NCBI GenBank assembly: GCA_937864535.1
Contig: CALMJS010000017.1
Location: 124,001-188,000, forward strand
Source: an uncultured Paracoccaceae bacterium
GTDB taxonomy: Bacteria; Pseudomonadota; Alphaproteobacteria; Rhodobacterales; Rhodobacteraceae
Length of the DNA stretch: 64,000 nt
Direction: 5' to 3'
Shown piece after piece: positions 19,019-28,422 of the stretch (the first letter of the stretch is position 1; each line of letters opens with the position of its first letter). The position numbers and the translations under genes were made by a program. The notes beneath the pieces were generated by a model. It was given only the letters and a program-made list of their open reading frames with translations, did not search any database and was not told the origin of the DNA.

Positions 19019-19022
19019 CGAC

Positions 19023-19466
19023 TTAGCCCTCAATCTGGTCGAGATAGTCACCGTATCCGGCAGCGACCATTTCGGATTTCGGAATGAAACGCAACGCTGC
19101 CGAGTTGATGCAGTAGCGCAGCCCGCCGCGTTCGCGTGGCCCGTCGGGGAACACGTGACCCAGATGGCTGTCGCCAAAGCGGGACCGGACCTCGACCCGC
19201 TGCATCCCGTGGCTGGTGTCGATCAGTTCGACGATATGCGCCGCTTCGATCGGTTTGACAAAACTGGGCCAGCCGCAGCCCGACTCGTACTTGTCGGCCG
19301 AGGCAAACAGCGGCTCGCCCGAGACGATATCGACATAGAGGCCGGGGGTTTTGTTATAGAGCAGCGCGCCCGTGCCCGCCCGTTCGGTGCCCGCGTTCTG
19401 GGTGATCCGGTATTGTTCGTCCGTCAGCGCGTCGATCGCGCTCTGGCTGCGGTGATAGGTTTTCAT
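19023..19466 (-). CDS. msrB: Peptide methionine-(R)-sulfoxide reductase MsrB, form without zinc cysteines
   Basis: Reduces the R epimer of methionine sulfoxide. The catalytic Cys is in [13 protein letters not shown] and the substrate face is GCGWPSF, where the Cys in SGCGWPSF is the likely resolving residue. The CxxC pairs that bind zinc in E. coli-type MsrB are absent: the first pair position reads [10 protein letters not shown]. Zinc-free MsrB proteins are a known subgroup. 147 aa. First gene of an msrB-msrA pair. Confidence 0.92.
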   Translation of the reverse strand: MKTYHRSQSAIDALTDEQYRITQNAGTERAGTGALLYNKTPGLYVDIVSGEPLFASADKYESGCGWPSFVKPIEAAHIVELIDTSHGMQRVEVRSRFGDSHLGHVFPDGPRERGGLRYCINSAALRFIPKSEMVAAGYGDYLDQIEG

Positions 19467-19599
19467 AGTCGCACCTCCATGGCGCGTTATATGGGGCGTG
19501 CCGGAGGGGGTTCCAGTGGCCGGCCTGCCTTTTTAGCCAGGTTGACGTTGGTCGCATATTGGAAAAGGCTGTGGATATTATGTTCCAGAAATTATCAAA

Positions 19600-20325
19600 A
19601 TGCCCGCATTGACCGATCCGCTAGATGTTGCCTTGGCAATTCGTAGCGCTGCGACCCAAAACAGTGTGGTCGAAACACTGGTCACGTTTTCGCGACCGCT
19701 GGGCTATCCGTGGTTCACCATCGGGCGTCTGCCCGGCCCGCATGAGGCTGTGGGCGAGGACTTCTTTTATTCGAACGTCCCCGCAGAGTGGAGCGCTGGC
19801 TATTACGACCACGATCTGCAGGCGCATGACCCCGTCGGGCGGGCTGCGGCGGTTGTCGACGTGCCGATGACCTTGGGCCAGATCGTCGCGGGCGAGGCTG
19901 GCTTTGCGCTCGATGACAAGGCGCATGAGGTTCTGGATTTCGGCGCCTCGCTCGGGATGAGGGCTGCCCTGGTCGTGCCCGTGTTTGGTGCCTTTGGGTA
20001 TCGCGGTCTAGTGTGCTTTACCGGCCCCGGTCCCGACCCGTCGCTGAAGGATCAACTGGGCTTGGCCGTCGTGGGCCGCGAGGCGCATAACCGGCTGATG
20101 ATCTTGCAGGATATGCGCGCGACCGTGTTGCCCGAAGACCTGTCCGAACGGGAAAAGCAGGTGCTGGCGGCGCTGCGGGCCGGGATGCGTGACGATGCTA
20201 TTGCCGCCTCTCTGGGAATCGCCGTCCGGACGGTGCGGTTTCACATCAACAATGCCCGCGAAAAACTGGGCTGCCGCACCCGCGCCGAAGCAATTGTCCG
20301 TGCGGTTGCGCTGAATCTGATCTGA
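19600..20325 (+). CDS. LuxR-family regulator with autoinducer-binding domain, no adjacent luxI
   Basis: Quorum-sensing type transcription factor. Residues about 15-165 form the autoinducer-binding domain (WFTIGRLPGPHEAV, the aromatic cluster Y-Y-D-H-D). The LuxR helix-turn-helix is at 178-240 (LSEREKQVLAALRAGMRDDAIAASLGIAVRTVRFHINNAREKLGCRTRAEA). 241 aa is the standard length. No AHL synthase gene is found in the window, so it is a 'solo' or paired with a distant synthase. A lux-box-like palindrome follows immediately after its stop codon. Confidence 0.85.
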   Translation: MPALTDPLDVALAIRSAATQNSVVETLVTFSRPLGYPWFTIGRLPGPHEAVGEDFFYSNVPAEWSAGYYDHDLQAHDPVGRAAAVVDVPMTLGQIVAGEAGFALDDKAHEVLDFGASLGMRAALVVPVFGAFGYRGLVCFTGPGPDPSLKDQLGLAVVGREAHNRLMILQDMRATVLPEDLSEREKQVLAALRAGMRDDAIAASLGIAVRTVRFHINNAREKLGCRTRAEAIVRAVALNLI

Positions 20326-20344
20326 CCTGTCACAAGTGACAGTG
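20325..20344. promoter_or_regulatory. lux-box-like palindrome after the LuxR gene
   Basis: The 20-bp ACCTGTCACAAGTGACAGTG contains the perfect inverted repeat CTGTCAC-AA-GTGACAG (20327-20342). lux boxes are about 20 bp with ACCTG/CAGGT-like arms, so the shape and half-site fit. Lack of a T tract argues against a terminator. Target is unclear: 20345-20702 holds no convincing gene (a 21-codon TTG frame at 20412 and a 99-codon frame at 20336 are both unsupported). Confidence 0.5.
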
Positions 20345-20702
20345 GTCTTGGCAGGGTTTCCTGTCATAGTTGCGCGCGGGCAAATGTTTCGCCCTGCGGG
20401 AGACCCACTTGGAGACGGTTATTCTCCAAGCCTGCACTCTGGCCAGTCAACTACTGCTCGGCCGTCTTATCTGACCCAATCTAGGCGGCCCTTCCATCCG
20501 GCACATGTTGCGGCATTGGTCGCAATCGCGGACCCGACCGCGGTTGCGACCATTTTGACTCTGGCTGGACATAGTGTGCGGCCAATGAGTCATCGACCGT
20601 CCCGGATGGGCGTTTGTCTGACGAAGGTGGCGTGAAACACGAAAACCCGCGCAGACCGTGGTCGTAACGCGGGTTGTTTCGGAACGTTTCCACTTGGGAA
20701 AG

Positions 20703-20792
20703 TGGCGGAGAGACAGGGATTCGAACCCTGGGTGGGCTTGCACCCACAACGGTTTTCGAGACCGCCCCGTTCGACCGCTCCGGCACCTCTCC
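20703..20792 (-). tRNA. tRNA-Ser (anticodon CGA)
   Basis: Read on the minus strand, the sequence begins GGAGAGGTGCCGGAGCGG, has anticodon loop TCTCGAAAA giving CGA, a long class II variable arm, T loop GGGTTCGAATCCC and 3' ...TCTCCG followed by an encoded CCA. The acceptor stem pairs with one G-T. 90 nt, normal for tRNA-Ser. It decodes UCG. Confidence 0.95.
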
Positions 20793-20949
20793 GCGGGGGT
20801 CGTCGTAGCGGGGCGTTTAAAGACAGTTGCGGAGGGGCGCAAGAGGAAAATTGCAAAAAAACGAAACACATTAACCGCAGTTCGGCATGAACCTTGGAAA
20901 GCGACCGGAGGGCCGCTAAGGTGTCCCATAAGTTGACTAGGTGACGACC

Positions 20950-21774
20950 ATGCAAAGTGTGATGGTGGTGCTGGGAGTGCTCTTTGCGACGGCCGGGATA
21001 GCGGCAGCCGACCAGAGTGACCGCATCAGAGGTATCTTCGAAGATTTGCGTCAGCCCGATGCGATCGAAATCCTGTCGCAAGAGGGGATTTCCAATGCCA
21101 TGGTTCTGGTCGATGGTTTGATCCCGGTCGATTCCTATGATGCGTGGCGCGCGCGGGTGGCAGAGCTTTATGATCCAGTCGCGCTCGAGCAAGAGGTTTT
21201 CGAGACCTTCCGCGCGGTGCTGGTGGGGCAGGATATGACCGCTGCTGCCGAATTCTATCAGTCCGAATTGGGGCACCGGATCGTCGATCTCGAACTCGAG
21301 GCCCGTATCGATATGCAGGACCCGGCGATAGAGCAGCTGGCGCGCGGCGCTGTGTTCAGCGCCATGTCGAATATGCCGCAACGGCTGCGCGACGTTGGCG
21401 TTTTCATCCAGACGACGAATCTGATCGACCGCAACGTGGCCTATGGTCTGAACGATAGCATGGCATTCTATATGGGGCTCGCCGATGGCGGCGCGTTGGA
21501 CCCCAGCTGGACACCAGATGTCATCCGCCAAACGGTCTGGAGCGAGGAGCCCTTTATCCGGTCAGGCACGATGGAATGGATGAACGCCTATCTCTATCGG
21601 GCCTATCAGCCGCTGAGCGACGAAGAGATGCGCATATACCTCGAATTTGTGCAGTCTCCTGCTGGTGAAGTGCTCAATAACGCCATGTATGCGGCCTATG
21701 ATCAGGCGTTTGTGCGGATCAATCGAGAGATGGGGCGGTTCGCGGCAGAGTTGATGCTTTCGAGTCAACTCTAG
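20950..21774 (+). CDS. Exported DUF2059-type protein
   Basis: Predicted periplasmic protein of unknown function. The signal peptide MQSVMVVLGVLFATAGIAAA is followed by an all-helical protein. A DUF2059-like region (VFETFRAVLVGQDMTAAAEFYQSELGHRIVDLE, and a second helical repeat near YLEFVQSPAGEVLNNAM) resembles the pattern where a late segment 'FYxSPxG' recurs. The ATG at 20950 is preferred to a GTG 9 bases upstream because AGGTG lies just before it. Transcribed alone, ahead of rplU. Confidence 0.7.
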   Translation: MQSVMVVLGVLFATAGIAAADQSDRIRGIFEDLRQPDAIEILSQEGISNAMVLVDGLIPVDSYDAWRARVAELYDPVALEQEVFETFRAVLVGQDMTAAAEFYQSELGHRIVDLELEARIDMQDPAIEQLARGAVFSAMSNMPQRLRDVGVFIQTTNLIDRNVAYGLNDSMAFYMGLADGGALDPSWTPDVIRQTVWSEEPFIRSGTMEWMNAYLYRAYQPLSDEEMRIYLEFVQSPAGEVLNNAMYAAYDQAFVRINREMGRFAAELMLSSQL

Positions 21775-21775
21775 C

Positions 21776-21804
21776 TTGACTTTAGAGGCGTTTGCAGGAA
21801 TAAG
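21776..21804 (+). promoter_or_regulatory. Candidate promoter of rplU-rpmA
   Basis: TTGACT (21776-21781), a 17-bp spacer and AATAAG (21799-21804), starting right after the preceding stop codon. The spacing is ideal but the -10 is weak. The leader to rplU would be about 125 nt and contains short inverted repeats; no known riboswitch is recognised. Confidence 0.4.
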
Positions 21805-21936
21805 CCCGCATCTCGGGCAGAGTCTGTCCGGGAGTATGATTCAATACAGCCCAAAAGGGCGCGCTGTTCACGGGTGGCTTTGGCCGCGAACGCCTAGCGA
21901 TAGGGACCTCAGGACGCGGAAATGAAGGAAGATAGC

Positions 21937-22293
21937 ATGTTTGCGGTTCTGAAGACCGGCGGCAAGCAGTACAAAGTCGCCTCGGGCGACGTTCTGCGCG
22001 TCGAAAAGCTGGCAGCTGATGCTGGCGAGAAGATCCAGTTCAACGAAATCCTGATGATCGGTGCCACCGTTGGTGCCCCGCTCGTGGCTGGCGCTGCTGT
22101 GCAAGCAGAAGTGATCGACCAGGTCAAAGCGGAAAAGGTTATCACCTTCCACAAGCGTCGTCGTAAGCATGGCTCCAAGCGGACCCGCGGTCACCGTCAG
22201 CAACTGACGCTGGTCCGGATCACCGACATTCTGGAATCCGGCGCGGACGCAACCGGTGTCAAGGCCGCCATCGGCGCCTCGACCAAAGCCTAA
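21937..22293 (+). CDS. rplU: 50S ribosomal protein L21
   Basis: Large-subunit protein L21. Starts [18 protein letters not shown], the universal L21 N-terminus, so the ATG five codons upstream (21922) is rejected; a GGAAG-type ribosome binding site precedes 21937. The conserved basic block [18 protein letters not shown] binds 23S rRNA. 118 aa, with the slight C-terminal extension seen in alphaproteobacteria. Followed by rpmA after 14 bp in the usual operon. Confidence 0.97.
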   Translation: MFAVLKTGGKQYKVASGDVLRVEKLAADAGEKIQFNEILMIGATVGAPLVAGAAVQAEVIDQVKAEKVITFHKRRRKHGSKRTRGHRQQLTLVRITDILESGADATGVKAAIGASTKA

Positions 22294-22307
22294 GAGGAGA
22301 GTCACCA

Positions 22308-22577
22308 ATGGCACACAAAAAAGCAGGCGGTAGCTCCCGTAACGGTCGCGACTCCGCTGGTCGCCGTCTTGGCGTGAAAAAGTTCGGTGGCGAATTCGTC
22401 ATTCCGGGCAACATCATCGTCCGTCAGCGCGGCACCAAGATGTACGCAGGTCAGGGCGTTGGCATGGGCAAGGATCACACCCTGTTCGCCACCAACGAAG
22501 GCACCGTGCAGTTCTACTCGGGCCTGAAGGGTCGCACCTTCGTCAAGATTCTGCCAGTGGCAGAGGCTGCTGAATAA
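22308..22577 (+). CDS. rpmA: 50S ribosomal protein L27
   Basis: L27, whose N-terminal tail reaches the peptidyl transferase centre. [22 protein letters not shown] and the KKFGGE core are invariant family sequence. 89 aa. RBS AGGAGAG precedes the start. A GC-rich imperfect hairpin with a following T run (about 22601-22637) probably terminates the rplU-rpmA transcript. Confidence 0.97.
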   Translation: MAHKKAGGSSRNGRDSAGRRLGVKKFGGEFVIPGNIIVRQRGTKMYAGQGVGMGKDHTLFATNEGTVQFYSGLKGRTFVKILPVAEAAE

Positions 22578-22715
22578 GCCGAGACCTTACCAGGTTAAAA
22601 CGGGGGGATCGGCGCAAGTCGGTCCCCTCGACTTTTTCCGTTTGTTACACTTTTCGTGCTTTGGTGCCGTAGGGGAGAGGCGCCAGTGTCACTTTGGTTT
22701 CGAGGAGGAACCGCC

Positions 22716-23255
22716 ATGTTGGATAAGGTGTACCAGCAACCGACCATCACCGCAGAGCGTTTCGTTCTGCGCCCGCTTCGCAAATCCGATGCGGGGCTGG
22801 TTGGGATGTATTCGGCAGATGAACGTGTCGCACGCGGTACGCGGTCGATTCCGCATCCATTGCCACCCGGCGCGACCGAGGCGTTTATTGCCCGTGCCTC
22901 GGCCACGGATCGGACAGAGGATGTCTGGGCCATCGACGGCACAGCCAGCAATATGGCCGAAGTGGTCGGTTTGGTCAGCATGGAACGCATGGACCGCGAC
23001 CAGAGCGAAGTGTTTTTCTGGGTCGCTCCGGCGTTCTGGAATACCGGCGTCGCCACCGAGGCGGTACAGGCGGTGATCGCGGCCAACCCGCATGATGCGC
23101 AGACCATCTTTGCCGAAGTGTTTCAGGACAATCCCGGCTCGGCGCGCGTTCTGACAAACAGTGGTTTTGCCTATCTGGGCGATGCCGAAGCCTATTCCGT
23201 CGCCCGTGGCAGCACGGTTCCGACGTGGACCTATACACTGAAACTTAAACGCTGA
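22716..23255 (+). CDS. GNAT-family N-acetyltransferase (RimJ/RimL-like)
   Basis: Acetyltransferase of the RimJ/RimL type (TITAERFVLRPLRKSDAGLV at the N-terminus; ...FWVAPAFWNTGVATEAVQAVIA is the acetyl-CoA binding region; DNPGSARVLTNSGFAYLG is the Asn-x-x-Ser motif). 179 aa. The ATG at 22716 follows GAGGAGG. It commonly lies between rpmA and obgE in Rhodobacteraceae. The acceptor (protein N-terminus or small molecule) cannot be told. Confidence 0.85.
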   Translation: MLDKVYQQPTITAERFVLRPLRKSDAGLVGMYSADERVARGTRSIPHPLPPGATEAFIARASATDRTEDVWAIDGTASNMAEVVGLVSMERMDRDQSEVFFWVAPAFWNTGVATEAVQAVIAANPHDAQTIFAEVFQDNPGSARVLTNSGFAYLGDAEAYSVARGSTVPTWTYTLKLKR

Positions 23256-23338
23256 TCCGGGCCGGCTATTCGGGCTGCCTCTTGAGAAGCGGGGCGCGAT
23301 ACCTTAGGTGACGCGCCTATAACCTGAAAGCCGAACCG

Positions 23339-24376
23339 ATGAAGTTTCTTGATCTCGCCAAAGTTTACATCCGCTCGGGCAGCGGTGGGAACGGATGTAT
23401 TTCCTTTCGCCGGGAAAAATTCGTCGAATTCGGTGGCCCGGATGGCGGTGACGGTGGTCATGGCGGCGATGTGATCGCCGAGGCTGTGGATGGTCTGAAC
23501 ACTTTGATCGATTTCCGCTATCAGCAGCATTTCTTTGCCGATAACGGCCGTGGTGGCATGGGTCGCTGCATGACCGGCGAGAGCGGCAAGGACATCGTTC
23601 TGCGCGTCCCCGTTGGCACCGAAATCATTGACGAGGACGAAGAGACCGTCATCGCCGACCTGACCGAGGTTGGCCAGCGCATCGTTCTGGCGCGCGGCGG
23701 CAATGGCGGCTTTGGCAACCTGCATTTCAAATCGGCGACCAACCAGGCACCGCGCCGCGCGAACCCCGGCCAAGAGGGGATCGAGCGGACGATCTGGCTG
23801 CGTCTGAAACTGATTGCTGATGCCGGCCTCCTTGGGATGCCGAACGCCGGCAAATCGACGTTTCTGGCTGCAACCTCGAACGCGCGCCCGAAAATCGCGG
23901 ATTACCCGTTCACCACGCTGGTGCCGAATCTGGGTGTTGTCGGCGTGGATGGCGTCGAATTCGTCGTTGCGGACATCCCTGGCCTGATCGAAGGTGCCTC
24001 TGAGGGGCGCGGGCTGGGCGATATGTTCCTTGGCCACGTGGAACGCTGCGCGGTTCTGTTGCACCTGATCGACGGTACGTCGGAAGACCCGATCCGCGAC
24101 TATGAAACCATCATCGGCGAACTCGAAGCCTATGGCGGCGATCTGGCGGATAAACCGCGCGTGACGGTCCTGAACAAGATCGACGCGCTGGACGATGAAG
24201 AACGCGACTTTTTCAAAGAAGAATTGGAAGAGGCCAGCGGCGGTCCGGTCATGCTGATGTCTGGCGTGTCCGGCGAAGGGGTGCAGACTATCCTGCGTGC
24301 GCTGCGGGCGGAAATTGATGACAACCGCCTGCGGATCAAGCGCGGCGAGGAGGAGGATAAACCTTGGCAACCCTAA
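23339..24376 (+). CDS. obgE: GTPase ObgE/CgtA
   Basis: Essential GTPase acting in 50S subunit maturation and stress signalling. The glycine-rich Obg fold occupies residues 1-158 ([33 protein letters not shown]). The G domain follows: G1 [10 protein letters not shown]2 region TTLVPNLG, G3 [10 protein letters not shown]4 NKID. 345 aa is standard. Located after rplU-rpmA as in many proteobacteria. Its 3' end overlaps the proB start by 13 bases. Confidence 0.97.
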   Translation: MKFLDLAKVYIRSGSGGNGCISFRREKFVEFGGPDGGDGGHGGDVIAEAVDGLNTLIDFRYQQHFFADNGRGGMGRCMTGESGKDIVLRVPVGTEIIDEDEETVIADLTEVGQRIVLARGGNGGFGNLHFKSATNQAPRRANPGQEGIERTIWLRLKLIADAGLLGMPNAGKSTFLAATSNARPKIADYPFTTLVPNLGVVGVDGVEFVVADIPGLIEGASEGRGLGDMFLGHVERCAVLLHLIDGTSEDPIRDYETIIGELEAYGGDLADKPRVTVLNKIDALDDEERDFFKEELEEASGGPVMLMSGVSGEGVQTILRALRAEIDDNRLRIKRGEEEDKPWQP

Positions 24377-25470
24377 CTGCCGCCAAGCGGCTGGTGGTCA
24401 AGATCGGGTCGGCCCTGTTGGTCGACCGCGCAACCGGGACATTGAAATCGGATTGGCTGGTCTCCTTGGCCGAGGATGTCGCAGCTATTCGCAAACGCGG
24501 CACCGATGTGATTCTGGTCTCATCCGGCTCGATCGCCTTGGGGCGAGAGGTGTTGGGCCTGCCCAGAACCGGGCTGGCCTTGGAACAATCGCAGGCTGCT
24601 GCGGCCGTCGGTCAGATCCGGCTGGCCCGCGCCTACGAAGAGGTGCTGGCCCCGCATGGCATCATTACCGGGCAAGTGCTGGTCACGCTCGACGATACCA
24701 CGGACCGTCGCCGCTATCTCAATAGCCGCGCGACGATGGAGACGATGCTCGCCTTGGGCGTGACACCCATCGTGAATGAAAACGACACGATCGCCACGGA
24801 CGAAATCCGGTATGGCGACAACGATCGGCTAGCGGCGCAGGTCGCGGTCACAGTCGGGGCGGATCAGTTGATCCTGCTGTCGGATGTGGACGGGTTCTAC
24901 AACGGCAACCCCAACCTTGATCCGACGGCGCAGCGGTTCGACGTGGTCGAGCGTCTGACGCCCGAGATCGAGGCGATGGCGGGCGACGGGGTTTCCGGCC
25001 TGTCCAAGGGCGGCATGATCACCAAACTGATGGCGGCCCGCATGGCGACAGAGGCGGGTTGCGCGATGGCGATCACATTGGGATCGCGCATTAACCCGTT
25101 GATGCAGTTGGAAAATGGTGCGGCTGCCACGTGGTTTTTGGCGCATGATGATCCGCAGGCGGCACGCAAGCGCTGGATCGCTGCGATGAAGCCCAAGGGC
25201 GAAGTGCAGGTGGATGACGGTGCTGCGGCGGCGCTTGGGAGTGGCAAGAGCCTGCTGCCCGCTGGCCTTTGTGGCGTCACCGGCAAATTTGGACGCGGTG
25301 ATCCGGTTGCTGTGATGGATCGGTCGGGCAAGCGGCTGGCCCTTGGCCTGACCCGCTACACCTCGGACGAAGCGCGGCAAATTATGGGCCGCAAAACCGC
25401 AGAGATCGAGGCCGTGTTGGGCTACAAGGCCCGAACCGCCCTGATCCATCGCGACGATATGGTTGTTTGA
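24364..25470 (+). CDS. proB: Glutamate 5-kinase
   Basis: First step of proline synthesis: phosphorylates glutamate. N-terminal amino-acid kinase domain ([44 protein letters not shown]) and a C-terminal PUA domain from about residue 275. The start is a TTG at 24364, supported by GGAGGA 6 bases upstream inside the end of obgE; no ATG or GTG fits as well. 368 aa. In the operon obgE-proB-proA, with proA 15 bp downstream. Confidence 0.95.
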   Translation: MATLTAAKRLVVKIGSALLVDRATGTLKSDWLVSLAEDVAAIRKRGTDVILVSSGSIALGREVLGLPRTGLALEQSQAAAAVGQIRLARAYEEVLAPHGIITGQVLVTLDDTTDRRRYLNSRATMETMLALGVTPIVNENDTIATDEIRYGDNDRLAAQVAVTVGADQLILLSDVDGFYNGNPNLDPTAQRFDVVERLTPEIEAMAGDGVSGLSKGGMITKLMAARMATEAGCAMAITLGSRINPLMQLENGAAATWFLAHDDPQAARKRWIAAMKPKGEVQVDDGAAAALGSGKSLLPAGLCGVTGKFGRGDPVAVMDRSGKRLALGLTRYTSDEARQIMGRKTAEIEAVLGYKARTALIHRDDMVV

Positions 25471-25485
25471 GGAAAAGGGGCAAAG

Positions 25486-26751
25486 ATGACCGAGACGCAC
25501 AACATCACGGAAATGATGGCCGACATCGGGACGCGCGCCCGTGCTGCGGCAGCGGAATTGGCCTTTGCCAGCCCGGAACGCAAACACGCCGCCCTGATCG
25601 GCGCAGCCGAGGCCGTTTGGGCCAGCCGCCAGGAGATCATCGACGCCAATTGTGAAGATTTGGTGTTTGGCGAGGAAAAAGGCCTGAGCCCGGCGATGAT
25701 GGACCGGCTGATGCTGGACGAAAAGCGTATCCGCGCCATCGTTGACGGTCTGCGGGCCGTGGCGGAACAAACCGATCCGGTCGGCGCTGTGATCGCGGAA
25801 TGGGATATGCCCACCGGCCTGCATATCCAGCGGGTTCGTACGCCCTTGGGCGTGGTGGGCGTGATCTATGAAAGCCGCCCGAATGTGACGGCGGACGCGG
25901 GCGCGCTCTGCCTGAAATCCGGTAATGCGGTGATTCTGCGCGGCGGTTCCGAGAGTTTCCATTCGTCGCGGGCGATCCATGGCTGTCTGCAATTGGGGCT
26001 GAAACAGGCAGGTTTGCCTGTCGATGCGATCCAGTTGGTTCCGACCCGCGACCGCGAGGCCGTGGCGGCGATGTTGCGCGCTGTCGAACATATCGATGTC
26101 ATCGTCCCGCGCGGCGGCAAGGGGCTGGTCGGTCTGGTGCAAAAAGAGGCCCGCGTTCCGGTCTTTGCCCATCTCGAAGGCATTTGCCACGTTTACGCCG
26201 ACCGTGATGCCGACCTCGATCTGGCGCGCCGCGTGGTGCTGAACGCCAAAACCCGCCGGACCGGGATTTGCGGTGCGGCGGAATGTCTGCTGATCGACTG
26301 GCAATTCTACACCAAACACGGTGCCGTGCTGATCGAGGACCTGATCGCGGCCGGTGTCGAAGTGCGCACCGAAGGCGAATTGCTCAAGGTGCCGGGCACG
26401 GTTGCGGCGGCGGCGGATGATTTTGGCCGCGAGTTTCTGGACAAGATCATCGCGGTAAAGCTGGTCGATGGTGTTGATCAGGCGATTGCGCATATCCGCA
26501 AATATAGCTCGAACCATACCGAGAGCATCCTGACCGAAAACCCTGTCGCGGTTGCGCGGTTCTTTGAACGGCTCGACAGCGCGATTTTGATGCATAATAC
26601 CTCGACCCAGTTTGCCGATGGTGGCGAATTCGGCATGGGGGCAGAAATCGGCATCGCAACCGGCAAAATGCATGCGCGTGGTCCGGTCGGGGCCGAGCAA
26701 TTGACCAGCTTCAAATATCTGGTCACCAGCAAGGGAGCCTGCCGCGCCTAA
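25486..26751 (+). CDS. proA: Gamma-glutamyl phosphate reductase
   Basis: Second step of proline synthesis: NADPH-dependent reduction of gamma-glutamyl phosphate to glutamate semialdehyde. Aldehyde-dehydrogenase fold with catalytic Cys in [11 protein letters not shown], cofactor loop [10 protein letters not shown] and [10 protein letters not shown]. 421 aa, normal. It follows proB in the same operon and overlaps the convergent chpT by 4 bases. Confidence 0.96.
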   Translation: MTETHNITEMMADIGTRARAAAAELAFASPERKHAALIGAAEAVWASRQEIIDANCEDLVFGEEKGLSPAMMDRLMLDEKRIRAIVDGLRAVAEQTDPVGAVIAEWDMPTGLHIQRVRTPLGVVGVIYESRPNVTADAGALCLKSGNAVILRGGSESFHSSRAIHGCLQLGLKQAGLPVDAIQLVPTRDREAVAAMLRAVEHIDVIVPRGGKGLVGLVQKEARVPVFAHLEGICHVYADRDADLDLARRVVLNAKTRRTGICGAAECLLIDWQFYTKHGAVLIEDLIAAGVEVRTEGELLKVPGTVAAAADDFGREFLDKIIAVKLVDGVDQAIAHIRKYSSNHTESILTENPVAVARFFERLDSAILMHNTSTQFADGGEFGMGAEIGIATGKMHARGPVGAEQLTSFKYLVTSKGACRA

Positions 26752-27356
26752 AGCGACAGGACCAATTTTTCGGGCGCAAAGGCGAGTGCGGGTGACAGGC
26801 CCGCCCGCCGCGCCGCTGACGGCAACAGCCAAAACTGCAGGTCCGCCGCCTCGATCGAGTGTGTGCCGGTCATAGCGTCCTGCCACAGCCCAGTCCGGTC
26901 CGTTACACGCGGCCCCGTTGCGGTCAATTGCCAGCCCTCGTCGCAAGTGACGTCAATTTGACCGCCCAGGGGTAACATGGTTTCCAGGCACATGATCGCC
27001 AGAAACGCCGCCTTGGCCTCTGGTCGGGGGACAGGCCAGGTGACATGCCATCGCGTTTTGACCCGCGCCTCTGCCGATAGCTCCTCCAGCAGGTCGCGCA
27101 GGTCGCGGGGAGCGCAGGTGAGGGACGGCGCAGCGGTGCCGCAGGCGATCCGGAAAAACCGAACCCGGGCCGAGGCATGGCCCACGCTGCGCATAATCAG
27201 CGAGAGTTCGGGCGTATTCTGCAGGCCGGCGAGTTCCAACAGCTCTACGCCATTGCCGATCGCCCCGATTGGACTAATAAGGTCATGGCAAATCCTCGAC
27301 GCGAGCAAGGCTGCGAGGTCGACTGCCACGTCAACTGTTCCACTTTCGGAGTTCAT
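26748..27356 (-). CDS. chpT: Histidine phosphotransferase ChpT
   Basis: Dimeric phosphotransferase linking CckA to CtrA and CpdR. The phospho-accepting His24 lies in [22 protein letters not shown], the diagnostic ChpT/HPT-c2 motif, followed by a degenerate HATPase-like C-terminal domain that lacks a usable ATP site. 202 aa. Divergent from the DUF3553 gene with only 3 bp between starts, so the two must share a very tight promoter region or one is leaderless. Its kinase CckA is at 1.2-3.5 kb. Confidence 0.9.
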   Translation of the reverse strand: MNSESGTVDVAVDLAALLASRICHDLISPIGAIGNGVELLELAGLQNTPELSLIMRSVGHASARVRFFRIACGTAAPSLTCAPRDLRDLLEELSAEARVKTRWHVTWPVPRPEAKAAFLAIMCLETMLPLGGQIDVTCDEGWQLTATGPRVTDRTGLWQDAMTGTHSIEAADLQFWLLPSAARRAGLSPALAFAPEKLVLSL

Positions 27357-27359
27357 CCT

Positions 27360-27545
27360 ATGGACCTCAATTCAATTCTCGAACCGGGTATGCTGGTCCG
27401 CCATCCGAACCAGCCCGACTGGGGCACGGGCCAGGTGCAGTCCAACATCGGGGGGCGGATCACAGTTAATTTTCCGGACGCTGGCAAAGTTGTCATTGAT
27501 GGCAGCCGTATTTTCCTAACAATTGTACCGTTCGACGGTCATTGA
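27360..27545 (+). CDS. DUF3553 small protein
   Basis: 61 residues beginning MDLNSILEPGMLVRHPNQPDWGTGQVQSN, a typical DUF3553 (PF12073) SH3/CarD-like beta-barrel with conserved PGxxVxHPxxPxWGxGxVQS. Similar folds occur at the start of UvrD/Rep-related RNA-polymerase or helicase partners, so a nucleic-acid or polymerase role is possible but not shown. Its ATG is 3 bp from the chpT start on the other strand. Confidence 0.8.
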   Translation: MDLNSILEPGMLVRHPNQPDWGTGQVQSNIGGRITVNFPDAGKVVIDGSRIFLTIVPFDGH

Positions 27546-27639
27546 TCGAATTTGACCACCAAAAGGTTAACAGGTGGTCAACGTCGCTCGGTCTTGCGTC
27601 GAGATATGGTTTGCGCCTAGAACGCCTGCACCTTGGATA

Positions 27640-28422
27640 ATGCCAGTCGCTTTGATGAATGCAACCAATGATTGTTTGATTGTGCGCCTCGCGCAGTCTC
27701 AGGATGATATTTTGGCGGCTCAGCGCCTGCGTTACCGCGTTTTCGTGCAGGAAATGGGCGGAACGGGTCCAATGGTGGATCACCAGCTACAGCTCGAAGC
27801 GGATAAGTTCGATCCGTATTTCGATCATCTTTTGTTAATCGATCCGCGTCAGGATGAACCAAACCATGTCGTGGGGGTGTATCGTCTGTTGACCTGTGAG
27901 GCCGCCAAGCAGGCAGGCGGGTTCTACTCTGCCGCGGAATATGATCTGACGCCGCTGGTTCAATCGGGGCGCAAACTGCTCGAACTCGGCCGGTCCTGTC
28001 TGGACAAATCCTATCGTGGCGGCACGGGCATGTACTATCTGTGGAACGGGCTGGCGGCCTATGTGGCCGAACACGGGATCGAGGTGCTGTTTGGTACGGC
28101 CTCTTTCCATGGGACGGATTTCGCGGCGCTGGCGCCGTCGCTGTCGCTGCTGCACCATAAACACCTCGCGCCAGCCCCGCTGCGGGTCCGGTCACGTGCG
28201 TTTCAGACGATGGACTTGCTGCCCGTGGATCAGATCGACCGGATCGCTGCGATGCGCAACACGCCCGCCTTGATCAAGGCCTATCTCAAAATCGGCGGGA
28301 CTGTGGGCGAGGGGGCCTATGTCGATCACGCCTTCAACACCACGGATGTCTGTCTGATCCTCGATACCCAGCGGATGAATGTGGCGCAGACCGCGCTCTA
28401 CACTGGACAGGTCCGTCGATGA
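27640..28422 (+). CDS. olsB: Ornithine-acyl-ACP N-acyltransferase OlsB
   Basis: First step of ornithine-lipid synthesis: transfers a 3-hydroxyacyl chain from ACP to the alpha-amino group of ornithine, giving lyso-ornithine lipid. GNAT-like (acyltransferase/AHL synthase-related) with AAQRLRYRVFVQEMG, the family motif LELGRSCLDKSYRGG and FGTASFHGTD. About 260 aa. The start is uncertain between ATG 27640 and 27655; neither has a good ribosome binding site. Its ATGA stop/start overlap with olsA shows translational coupling. Confidence 0.88.
   Translation: MPVALMNATNDCLIVRLAQSQDDILAAQRLRYRVFVQEMGGTGPMVDHQLQLEADKFDPYFDHLLLIDPRQDEPNHVVGVYRLLTCEAAKQAGGFYSAAEYDLTPLVQSGRKLLELGRSCLDKSYRGGTGMYYLWNGLAAYVAEHGIEVLFGTASFHGTDFAALAPSLSLLHHKHLAPAPLRVRSRAFQTMDLLPVDQIDRIAAMRNTPALIKAYLKIGGTVGEGAYVDHAFNTTDVCLILDTQRMNVAQTALYTGQVRR

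Noticed and set aside
20336..20635. 99-codon plus-strand frame after the LuxR gene
   Set aside because: No recognisable domain, no ribosome binding site, and composition like intergenic sequence; could not be linked to an AHL synthase.
24829..26946. 705-codon open frame antisense to proB-proA-chpT region
   Set aside because: Same reason: high-GC shadow over proB and proA, no motifs, no ribosome binding site.
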